From NCBI GenBank assembly GCA_037176725.1, contig JAZBRS010000020.1, forward strand, positions 91,706,001-91,770,000: 64,000 nucleotides of DNA, read 5' to 3'. The number at the start of each line of letters is the position of its first letter. Within the stretch, counting starts at the first letter, position 1. This DNA is from Posidonia oceanica. Lineage: Eukaryota > Streptophyta > Magnoliopsida > Alismatales > Posidoniaceae. The notes beneath the pieces are model-generated. The model searched no databases and was not told the DNA's origin. It worked only from the letters and a program-made list of their open reading frames with translations. The translations under genes and the position numbers were made by a program. Below are positions 10,584 through 20,500 of this stretch, piece after piece.

Positions 10584-12947
10584 TGTAGACACCCCAATTT
10601 TGCAGTCGATCGTCGGTGGGATTCTCCAGAAGAATGTGCTCGGAAGCGGCATACCCCATTTTAACTAAAGCCTACCAAAAACCTATCACACCACTAGCCC
10701 TCATAGCCCAGAGCCCGCTTGGCAGCCCAGCGTCCAGGGAACGGGCCCAGAATTCGCTGCAACAGCCTCAGTCAGGACCATGCACGGGTTCCATGCACGG
10801 GTTTGTTGCACGTATTCTGTGCACGGTCCCCTGTGTCAGTTTGATCTGCAGAGGTTCGCACACACCGTTGATAGGTGCAACGACCTCCCGTTGACACGCA
10901 CGGACCTAGGCGTGTACCCTAGACTACTACAAATGCCAGGCACCCATCCAATCCTCGGCCAACCACCCTATTTGCTCCTAGTCACCTGCACTAGCCAGTC
11001 CTCGTGCATACTCTGTGCATGGCCCTGCAGCCCCCTGTGCACTGTACCGAACTCCCTTTTGACGCCCATGCGTCGCACGACCTCACGCCGACCTCGCCCT
11101 GCCACTATGCCACGCTTACGCAGCACGCCACCTCCCTCCACATGCAAGAGTGGCTGTGGCAGAGCAAAAAGGGAGCCTCGTACCCGTTGACATGATCACC
11201 CCAGCATTCTGAGAGAGAGCAAGCATTCCCGAGAGCCAGGAGCGAACCTGAGAGCATCCCTAGCAACCGAGCCTCTGGTCCCTAGCTCCCCTGCATCCCT
11301 TGGCTGCCGGTTCCAAGCCCACCGACCGCCGCATCCAGTTGACACCGGGAGAGACAACTTTGGCCCTCCTCGCAGGTACACTCCTCAACCTATAGCATAG
11401 GAGTGTTCCCCTCGTGCTTTGCATGCGATTTTAACAACCTTTTGCACACTTTCTTTACTATTTTGCATCTCATTTCCCATGGCCAGCGATGGGTTCGCCG
11501 CCCACACGAGGCTACTGGCCTGTGAGTGTGTGGCTGGCCCAATCTCAGCCACTGTAGCTTGCCTGAGGTCCCAGGCACCTTTTTCGTCCTCTTCCCCATC
11601 TTCCCGACATGGCTGGACCGTTCTTTGAGCTCCTGACCAACTCCTCGGCCGGCAACACACTCGAACTCCGGTGCCCATCATGCGGAGGTGGGGGGAGCAA
11701 TAGCCATCTATCCATGCACCCACAACATCCTTGCATCACGCCCTTCTGTCCCCGATGGTCCTCGACGCCCCAGTAGTGCCGCCTCAAGTCCACGGCCCCT
11801 TCAATGGCTGGCCGGACTCAAGATGGCCGGCATCGGCCAAGGAAGAAGGGGGCCATTGTTTCATGCATTTTATCATCGAGCTTCATGTGTCATCGCTCTG
11901 GCATCACCTCACGACCATCCCAGATGCTCCAAAAAGCCTCTTCTAGCTTACGGCCCACTCTCATGGCCGACCAAGCTCGAAGATAGCTGGCATTGACCAA
12001 GGAGGTTAGGGAGGTACCCAGACTTGTTTTCACAGTGATTTTCTTGCATTGTTCTCTTCCTTCCTCTTCCCTCCAGTCCTCCATGAGCCGTGCTTGAGCT
12101 TCAAAGGTTCTCGGCAGTTTCCATGGCCGCTAGACCGCTGAAACGTCGGCAAGGACCGAATGGAGGTGGGGAAGACGAGTCAAATGTCCCATGGGGTGAA
12201 ATCTCACATGGTCCCACTCCTAGATATGTCCCCTTGCTTGGTCGGAGGTTTCCTATAGCTTTCGAGTTGATTTAAGCATGCAATTTGGCGATGAGAGTTC
12301 ACTGTCGGGAACAACCTAGTGCACGTATTGGGTGCGCGGGTTGGATGCGCGTAAATGTCTTGCGTTTTGCCAGGATCCAGACAGCAGACAGAGCTCCAGT
12401 TTGTCGCTTTGTCGGTCGATTGCTTAGCTTGTTTGGCTCTGATTTTGTTCCCCTGGCATGTTTCATCACTGCATCATGGCATTAAGACTTAGCTATCTAT
12501 TTTTATCATGATTTCACTAACATCACATGGTTTACACAGGCATGTTGCATATTGCCATACAGCATAGATTAATCAGCATTATTTGCCTACATTAGCCACA
12601 CACGAGCGGATTGGCCTAGAAAGACCGACTTCCTCAGAAGTATTGAGGGTGTCTAACACCTTCCCCATTCGTAACAGGAGTCCTTACCCTTTCTCTGGAC
12701 CGCAATGACCTTGTGTCACATATATTTGGGTTGGATTTCCATATTTTCGCATTTGCATAGTTTCGTATCTGGTTTTCCTTATCTCATAGTCTTCAATAGA
12801 TTAGGTGGCGACTCCATGTTTTTCTTGGTTTTCCTTTGCATTTGCCTATTTTTCAGTGTTTTCCTCGAGTTGAGTCCTCCTCGAATGCACCGCTCGCCGT
12901 GGCCGATCGCCTTCGAGGCCCCTAGGCCGACCATGTCGATGGTCACA
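10584..12947 (+). mobile_element. 5' LTR of Tat-type Ty3-gypsy element D
   Basis: It starts TGTAGACACCCCAATTTTG and ends GGTCACA, followed within a few bases by a primer binding site, so this is a 5' LTR of about 2364 bases. The shared LTR block is at 12618-12720 (GAAAGACCGACTTCC, GGGTGTCTAACACCTTCCCC, AGGAGTCCTTACCC). The primer-site echo TGGCGACTCC is at 12806-12815. The end sequence resembles that of A (both end GGTCACA), so D and A are related families. Frames at 11385-11996 are incidental. The 3' boundary is uncertain by a few bases. Confidence 0.75.
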
Positions 12948-13052
12948 AGAACTAGCGACTCCACTGGGGGTACAGACTCCGGCTTTGTTTTTTGCCTTTT
13001 CACTTCTTTGTGGCTTGCTCTTTAATTATGTCAAGACATTTAATTAGCATTT
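12948..13052 (+). other. Primer binding site and start of leader of element D
   Basis: AGCGACTCCACTGGGGG at 12954-12970 matches the sites in C (TGGCGACTCCGCTGGGGA) and B except for small changes, including A for the second base of TGG. This site type is reported to pair with tRNA-Arg in Ogre-like elements; I have not checked the anticodon. The following bases (ACTCCGGCTTTG, then TTGCC) match the leader start of C. After about 100 bases the leader is cut by element A. The last five bases, CATTT (13048-13052), should be A's TSD. Confidence 0.7.
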
Positions 13053-15469
13053 TGTGACCGTCCCAGCCGCTCAGTTGATGATGCGGTCGCACGCTGCCAG
13101 AGCTCGCATGCGCCAGTCGATGTAGAGGGAGGAAGACACGGTCAATAGTGAATTCGGGGAGGAAAACTCGACTCGAAAACACTGAGAAAACAAGCAAAGA
13201 ACGCAAAGCAAAACGAAAACAAAGACATGGAGTCGCCACCTAATCTATTAAAACCAGAAGACTAGGAAAACCGTGTATGAAAACATGCAAGAAAACTCAG
13301 GCAGTTTAAAAATATGCCAATCCAATCCAATTGTATATGACACAAGGTCAATGCGGTCCAGAGAAAGGGTATGGACTCCTTTTACGACACGCCCGAGGAA
13401 ATCGGTCTTTCTTAGCTAATCCGCTCTTGTGTGGCAAATGTTGGCAAATAAATGCCGGTTTATGTTCGCTCTAAGGCAGTATGCAATATGCAATTATAAA
13501 CCATGCAAAGCTTAGCAAACCTTGTTAAAACGATTACCTAGAGTTAAAATGCCGCTAAGAGATGATAAACATGCTAGAGAAACATGACTGAAACTGAAAT
13601 GGGTCAAGCAATCAAAGCAAAAGGCGGCAAGGGGGTGGCTCTGTCCACTATTTGAGTTCCTATCTAGGTCGCCAGTTGGACCAGTGATGCACATGTCGTC
13701 CCTCAGTCCAGCGACGTCCCATGAAGCTGTTATGAGCGGCGCTATAGCTTATTGTTGCTCGGATAGGCGACTGAAGCCATTATAGACAGCGACATTCACG
13801 GCCATAAAAGGGCTATGTGAACAATGCGAAACTTGAAACTAAAATCATAGAAATGAAGATGACATATCCAGGATCAAAACCATGTAACTACTTCACGAAA
13901 TGGAAACATGGATCACGAGATACAACAGTCTAAAGTTTGGCCGGTGGACTGTTAAAAATATAGTTGAGTCGCCGGTGTGATCGGCGGCCCAACTGGCAGT
14001 CCATAGCCGAACTTCATGACCAAATCCCAGACCCAAGGCTATGCAAGATTAAAAACTAAAGGCATGGCATTGAAGACCAATCATCCATGAACACAAACAA
14101 GCAAAAATCAAGTGAAACGATGGTCTGAGTCGCATGGAGCAAGGCCTCAAAGATCGACCGGTCGACTGCTAGAAACGCAGGTGAGTTGCCAGTTAGACCA
14201 GCGACGCACCTGGCAGTCCAGGGGCCGAGCTTCTACATCGGAGCACGCAACGCAGGCAAGGCAAAAAATGTTGAAGTTGATCGGGGAAGCACGACGACAT
14301 TCCCACGATCACAACCACACTTTCCATGTGGAAAATGGCGGTCCGAGTCGCTCCACCCACCTCCTCCACATTACGCCGCTGAAGCTCATCGAGTTCCGGC
14401 CACGTGAGCGGCCGGCGACCCAAGGAGGCAACTGGGAAGCGTCGTGAGGGTGAGGAGGATGTGAGGGAACGTCCGCAGGCTGAAGGTAGAGGCAAGCGCC
14501 TCTTTCCCGCCCCCACTGGTGACTCACCGACTTTGCCATGCCTCACCAGCCGAAAGGAAGGCCGAGAGCGAAAGGAAGGTGTCAGACTAGCCAGATGTAG
14601 AAGGAGGAGGTCCAGGAACGTTCCTGGATCCTCAAGCATGCAAATGGGTGAGAGACTTCACCTGTGTAGCTCGCCGAAGTTGGCAACCGGAGGTGGAAGG
14701 GATGACCAGCATTGGGTTCAAGCGGCAATAGCGGGCACGAGAGGCTCTAGAACCACTTGGGATCGCTCGGAATCGCACAAGGAAGCTTTGGGATTCTCTC
14801 TGGGATCTCGAATTCTTACAAGGGAGGCTTTGGCTTGTCTGTGTGGTGATGGGTTCACTGTGGAGGTCGCCGGTTTTGTTCTGGCATCGTCTGGCAAGAA
14901 GGACGGTGGCAGGGACACGCCTTGGAGCTCGCGGTGGGAGATGGCGTGCACGGGAGTGAGCTCAGAGTGGCAGGCGTGCTCTACGAGGAGGTGGCGTGCA
15001 TGTTGTGAGGATGGGTGGCAAGGGGGTGGCCGGAAGCGTCCAAACGAGTGCAAGGCGGGAGAGTCTCACAGTGAGTCACCCGTCTCGATGGCGACAAACC
15101 CAGTCGCCACTATGAGAGGCGACAGGACTAGTCGCCGATGGGGCTAGCGACAGCATGCGAGATCTAGTGGATCAGGCCTGCTGGGCTTCGGAGTTGGGCT
15201 TTGGGGTTAAATGGTTTTAAGACTTAGGTGGGAAATGGGCTTAGGGTTTTTGTGAGGTTTGAGTGAGGTTTGAGGTTTTGGGATTAGGTTTAAGCTTGGG
15301 ATTAAGATTAGGATTAGGATTGGATTGTTGGGTTTGAAATGGGGTTTAGGACAGGGATAGGGTTTAGGTTTAGGTTTAAATGGGTTGAGGTTTTGGTTGA
15401 GTTTGCCACTTCCGAGTGAGCCTCTAGAGAGATCCGTCGACGACCAGTTGCCAAAATGGGGTGTCTACA
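13053..15469 (-). mobile_element. 3' LTR of Tat-type Ty3-gypsy element A
   Basis: On the minus strand it starts TGTAGACACCCCATTTTGG (at 15469) and ends GGTCACA (at 13053), 2417 bases. A polypurine tract immediately upstream marks it as the 3' LTR. The echo of the primer site is at 13229-13238. The shared LTR block is at 13337-13437, but A has lost about 28 bases of it (the GGTGCCTAACACC part). An 18-base palindrome lies at 14611-14628. Bases 15190-15400 contain many TTAGG/GGTTT words from G+T-rich composition, not telomeric repeats. Frames of 111-247 residues over 14112-15147 are chance openings in GC-rich sequence. Confidence 0.85.
14611..14628. promoter_or_regulatory. 18-base palindrome in U3 of A's LTR
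   Basis: TCCAGGAACGTTCCTGGA is a perfect inverted repeat. Its centre, GAACGTTC, fits the heat-shock-element core GAAnnTTC. Family member E has a decayed version (GAGAACATTCCTGG near 581). Function is not shown; it could be a protein-binding site in the promoter part of the LTR or chance. Confidence 0.35.
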
Positions 15470-15540
15470 GATGCCCCTCCCTAAGCGAGGTCAAGGGAAC
15501 TGAGGCTGCTGCTCAGGGTTGACAAGACACCCCGCCTGAA
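15470..15540 (-). promoter_or_regulatory. Polypurine tract and flanking stem-loop arm of element A
   Basis: Read on the minus strand, AGGGAGGGG followed by CATC abuts the LTR start. This is the plus-strand primer for reverse transcription and is identical in A, B and C. Upstream, at 15540-15518, is an arm with GGGGTGTCTTGTCAACC, whose GGGGTGTC can pair with GACACCCC at the LTR start and so puts the tract in a loop of about 50 bases. Confidence 0.75.
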
Positions 15541-16013
15541 CCGGTAGGAGCACAGACGTTGTTGGCGTGAGTCACTTATCCGACGGATGCACCGAAAGTC
15601 ATGACTTGTCGCCTCAATGCGAGTGCAGATGTAGATGCAAATGCTGATGCACGATGCAATGTTGATGCATGATGCAATGTTGATGCATGATGCAAAAATT
15701 GCACTAATGTTCGCCACGCTGAACTCCACTAGGGGAGAAGCTGGCGATGCATGTGTGTGCAAGTGTTGTGGATGATGCAATGGTGTGTGCTGAGGCTCAA
15801 GGCAACTCTAGCACGAGATGCTGGTGCTGCGTGCTGAGCTGTGTACAGCTCTAAGCGACGCTGGTGCGATGCATGTTAAAGGCGATGCAGGATTCGACTC
15901 TACTGGGGATGGGGAAAATATGCGATGCTAGTGTGCATGCAATGCTGGTGTTGCTATCTAACATGTGATGCTAGTACCACAACCTAACTTGCAATGCTGA
16001 TGCCACGGACTAT
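15541..16013 (-). other. 3' noncoding region of element A
   Basis: No gene is seen. It contains a block conserved in B and C just upstream of the polypurine-tract stem-loop (15558-15590, GTGAGTCACTTATCC and GGATGCACCGAAAG). A short tandem repeat follows (15649-15692, about 20-base unit with TGATGCATGATGCAATGT), then more GATGC-rich sequence. Confidence 0.55.
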
Positions 16014-16238
16014 GAGTTGACGGACTCATCACTGGATAGTTTGGGTTATCGGCCCAAGGAGTTGACGGACTCATCACCGGATAGTTTGGGCTATCAGCCC
16101 GAGGAGTTGACGGACTCATCATCGGATAGTTTGGGCTATCAGCCCGAGGAGTTGACGGACTCGTCACTGGATAGTTTGGGCTATCAGCCCAAGGAGTTGA
16201 TGGACTCATCACCGAATAGTTTGGGCTATTAGCCTAGG
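16014..16238 (-). repeat. Five 45-base tandem repeats in the 3' region of A
   Basis: Five head-to-tail copies of exactly 45 bases start at 16014, 16059, 16104, 16149 and 16194. Each contains GATAGTTTGGGCTATC, an inverted repeat, and its minus-strand sense reads GGGCTGATAGCCC (a second hairpin) and GATGAGTCCGTCAACTC. The same unit, about 48 bases long, occurs three times in element C at 48847-48991. The open frame across it (the unit is a multiple of three) is a by-product, not a protein gene. Confidence 0.9.
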
Positions 16239-16796
16239 AAAGACGCCTGACATGCTAACAGATGTCGTCCGGGTAATATGGGTTACCAAACCAAGAAAGA
16301 TACCGAGGGCAATGAAAAGATGCCCCTAGTATCAGGGAGATGATACCAGGGGGCAGCTAGAAGCACTCCTGGCACCGAAAGGAAGGTTAGACAGTATGAC
16401 GGGTGTCAACCGGGCAGTTAGGGCTGCCAATCCAAAAGAGAAGAAAGATAGCTTGTCTTCGCTTGGGGAAGCAAGCAAGCAGCTAGAATCGTGCGAAAGA
16501 AAAGGAGCAAAATTTTTCTAAGAACGCGCGAAAGAAGAGGGGGGCATCTCTTCTGCTGAGAAAGCAAGCAAGAAATGGGGCATCTTTTCCTGCTGAGCAA
16601 GAAAGCAAGCAAGAAAAGGGGCATCTTTTCCTGCCAAGAGAAAGCAAGTAAGAAAAGGGGCATCTTTTCCTGCTGAGCAAGAAAGCAAGCAAGAAAAGGG
16701 GCATCTTTTCCTATTTAGCAAGAAAGGAAGTAAGAAAAGGGGCATCTTTTCCTGTTGAGGAGGCAAAGTAAGCGGGACTCTGTTCGCCTAGAGTGA
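16239..16796 (-). repeat. Hairpin-rich region of A with 5 copies of a purine-rich repeat
   Basis: It contains a large stem-loop at 16323-16352 (CCCCTAGTATC / GATACCAGGGG, 10 of 11 pairs), a hairpin at about 16417-16434 (GGCAG/CTGCC) and, at 16533-16765, about five copies of a 40-63 base repeat built on AAAGCAAGCAAG. Four copies include GAAAAG-GGGCAT-CTTTTC or a broken form, and the first has AGAAGAG and CTCTTCT at 16533-16539 and 16548-16554: a different stem that is still complementary. No coding function was recognised. Confidence 0.75.
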
Positions 16797-17530
16797 AGTC
16801 GCGCGAAGGATGATAACTGGCAAGTTCCGGACTTATCGACCAGAAGGGGCTTAATGATAGATGATAGGTTTTAGACCTATTGACTGCAAAAGAAAATGCA
16901 AATAATAAGTTTCAGACTTATTGACCGAAAGGGATAGGTTTCAGACCTATCGACAGCAAAGGATAGATTATAAGTTTCGGACTTATCAATCGGAAAGGAT
17001 AGGTTTCGGACCTATCGACCGCAAAGGATAGATGATAAGTTTCAGACTTATCGACTAGAAAGGATAGGTTTCAGACCCATCGACCGCAAAGGATAGATGA
17101 TAAGTTTTGGGCTTATCGACCGGAAAGGATAGGTTTCGGACCTATCAACCACAAAGGATAGATGATAAGTTTCAGACTTATCGACCAAAAAGGATAGGTT
17201 TCGAACCTATCGACCGCAAAGGATAGATGATAAGTTTCAGACTTATCGACCAAAAAGGATAGGTTTCAGACCTATTGACCGAAAAGGATAGATGATAAGT
17301 TTCGGACTTATCGGCCGAAAAGGATAGGTTTCAGACCTATCGACCGCAAAGGATAGATGATAAGTTTCAGACTTGTTGATCGAAAAGGATAGATGATAAG
17401 TTTCGGACTTATCGACCGGAAATGATAGGTTTTGGACCTATCGACTACAAAGGATAGATGATAAGTTTTGGATTTATCAACCGGAAAGGATAGGTTTCGG
17501 ACCTATCGACCGCAAAGGATAGATGATAAG
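16797..17530 (-). repeat. Hairpin minisatellite array of A, left part
   Basis: An array of about 65-base units, each with two 19-base stem-loops. Minus-strand sense: GATAGGT-CCGAA-ACCTATC and GATAAGT-CCGAA-ACTTATC, separated by short A/G-rich linkers. About ten units are visible. Element B inserted in one hairpin at 17530/17531, and the array continues at 63603. Tandem repeats between pol and the 3' LTR are known for Tat-lineage elements; the paired-stem design is what I see here. Confidence 0.9.
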
Positions 17531-20500
17531 TGTAGTAATCCCAGTGTTCGGATCGTCCATGCACGATGCCAAAGCTTGCGTGCACCGATTGAAATCAGGT
17601 TCACTATTAGCGACTGTGTCCGAGAAGGAAGACTTAACTCGAAAACACTTAAAAAAGGAAAGAAAAGGAAAGAAAAGAAGAAGAGAAGACAAATCAGAGT
17701 CGCCACCATATCTATTAAGTCGGGAGACAAGGAAAACCAGGGAAATGCGTGAATAAACACGCAAAACCAAGCAAAAGATGCAATGCGATGCAATGCAAAT
17801 GAAATGAGATGCAATGAAATGCAATGATGTGACTCGTGCCTAGGACAAGGGCAATATGGTCATTATGGGCCATGAGAAAGGGCAAGGACTCCTGTTATGT
17901 GCGGGGAAGGTGTTAGGCACCCCCGACATGCCCGAGAATCGGTCTTTCTAGGCTTACGCTCGCATACGCAGGGAAATGCATACTTTGAATGCCTAAGTGC
18001 CATGAATGCCTAATTAGATGCTCAAAGGTGTGCTCTAAGTGATGAAATGCGTGCAAGGAATTAAACGTGCAATCTAAGTGCTCAGCAGCGCTGTCTGTGT
18101 TCCGAACCGGGCGAACCCTGGTCCGTGAGAACTCCAGGCAGTAAGCATCACTATCCTAAATGCAAATGCAAGCGATAAAACAAAATAGCGGTAAAACCAT
18201 ACACATGCAAGCGACATGCAAAGGAAAACAATGTCAAACATGCAAAACGATGCGAGAAACGAAAGTCGGCACGCAAAACGATGCGAGAAATGAAAGCGGC
18301 ACGTAAAACGGTGTAAGAAACGAAGCAGGCAAGCAAAATAGTGCAAAAGCGAGCAAAAATAGATGCTGGCACATAAAACGTTGCAAGAGCGAAGGAAAAC
18401 AGGCGATGCAAGTGCGGAAACAAGACATCGTAAAACCATGCAATGCAGATGTAAAAACATGCAAAGGGGAAAAATAAAACAAGTAAAGAGAGGCAAGCGA
18501 TGTAAGTGTGAAGACAAACACCACTTAAGGACCATGCAATGCAGGTGTGAAGACCCGCAAAGGGAAAAGAAAGCAAGCAGAGGGATCACCACTATCCTAT
18601 GACTATTTCCCACTAAACCGTCCCACGATGTGTCTCGCACGCTGCCCAAAGCTCACGGTGCAATCGGATCATGGGAAAGGGGGAAGAAGGCCACGGTCAG
18701 TACTGAATCTAAGGAAAACTCAACCCAAAGACACTAAGAACATGCGAAGAGAGGGAGTAGAGTTGATAGGCAAGAGGGGAAGTCCTAATCTACATGCGCG
18801 AAAAACGCGAAGTGAAAACGATGCATGCAATGCAAGTGATATGCAACAAAGTGCTATGCAGTGATTCAAGAGGACTTACCTTGGAGATCTGAGGCTTGAT
18901 CTGAGGTAAACTTGGTCAACATGGAAGTCCGCTCCACCACGATGGTCTGGGTAACTTGGTTGCGAAGATCTAGCAGTCTGATTGGAAGATACACAGGCTT
19001 CAAAGCAGAAGACCCAAGAACCAAGGAAAGGAAGGATCTAAGTGTAAGTAGGTCCTAGGGGTGTGCAGAACAGGACCTCCCACATGCATGGGAGCTAAGG
19101 GTGCTCAAAAGTGTGCTAAGATGCTAAGTGTAGAGATGTATGGGTGCAATGCATGTAAAAATGCAAAGATGGGGGCCTAAGAGCAAATAAGGAGAAGTAT
19201 AGGGGCTTATGTGCAAATTAACCCTAAATGTGTGCAAAAGAGTGCAAATATATGCAAGAATGCTAATGCAAGGGTGCATGGGCTAAATGCAATGTTAATT
19301 AGGATAAATGCATGCAAAAATGCAAGAAAATGACCTAAATGTAATTTTTGAAAACTTATGGACTAAAACGCAAAGCCAGCAAACAGGCGCAAATCCCAAA
19401 AAGAAAACCTACAGGGGATCCTCATGCAACTTTGGAAAAGCTTGGGTAGGAAAAACAAAGCCAAGAAATATTTAAAAATCACAAAAGATGGTCCTAGGGA
19501 CCCATGTGCAATTTTCAGGAAAACCAGGACTAAACAGCAAGTCCAAAATAGATCAAGCATGCACAGCCACAGCAATGTTCAAAAACCTGGGTGCAACCTA
19601 AACAAGTCTCTATGTTTGAAAGCAAAGCCAGAAGAAAACCACATGGAAACCACAAAGCATTGAAAGGAGCTACATGCAAGCTTTTAAAAAGCTAAGGGCT
19701 TAACTGCAAGAAAAATAGAAAACCTGAGGGGCATTTTGAAGCTCAGAAGGACCTAGATGCAAATAACAGAAACCTCTGGACCAAACAGCAAGTCCAAAAA
19801 GAAAGCAAACATGTGCCACAGTGGATGTGCAAAGGACCTAAGTGTGATTAAAACAAAATCCAGGACTAAAGTGCAAGACCAAAAAAGAAGTCCAAACCTC
19901 TAAAAAACAAAAGGAAGGACCCATCTGCAAATAAAGAAAACCTGGGGACTGATCTGCAAAGCCTGGAAAAAACCATACAAACACAGAAACACCAAAAGGG
20001 AGGACCACTGTGCAATTAAAAGAAAACCATGGGCCTTACCGCAAACTAAAAAAAAGAAAAACATACACAGCACAACACAGAGGGACCTGGATGCAAATAA
20101 AATAAAGTCATGGGCTTAAAAGCAACAAACACAAGACACAGAGAATCACAAGAGGACCAAAATGCAAATAGAACAAACATCTGGACTTTTTAGTAATGCA
20201 ATATGGTTTTAAAAGATGATTAAATGAAATGCATGAACTGTGGAGGACTAATATGCAAATAAAGAAAATACAAGGACTAAAATGCAATGTGATATGATAA
20301 AATGCAGATTTAAATGATTTCTAACAATTGAGGATGGATCTAGATGCAATTTAAAATAAATAGAGGATCTACATGCAATGCAGTATGATAAAATGTGCAT
20401 TTAAATGGAAAGATCAACCAACAGAGGACCCAAATGCAAATATAATAAATTACAAAAGTAAAATGCAATGTAATAAGATAAAAACTAACATTTAAATGAA

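Noticed and set aside
12948..13060. tRNA gene at the TGGCGACTCC-type sequences
   Set aside because: These are short primer binding sites complementary to a tRNA 3' end; no cloverleaf or internal promoter boxes are present.
14404..15147. 247-codon frame
   Set aside because: It lies in the GC-rich part of A's LTR, antisense to the element; no domain, and low-complexity composition.
16017..16232. Frame encoding a 15-residue repeat (DSSLDSLGYQPKEL)
   Set aside because: A by-product of the 45-base noncoding repeat and antisense to element A; no start context or continuation.
16797..17530. Regular palindromic repeats suggesting a CRISPR array
   Set aside because: The linkers are near-identical rather than unique spacers, there are no cas genes, and the context is a plant retrotransposon.
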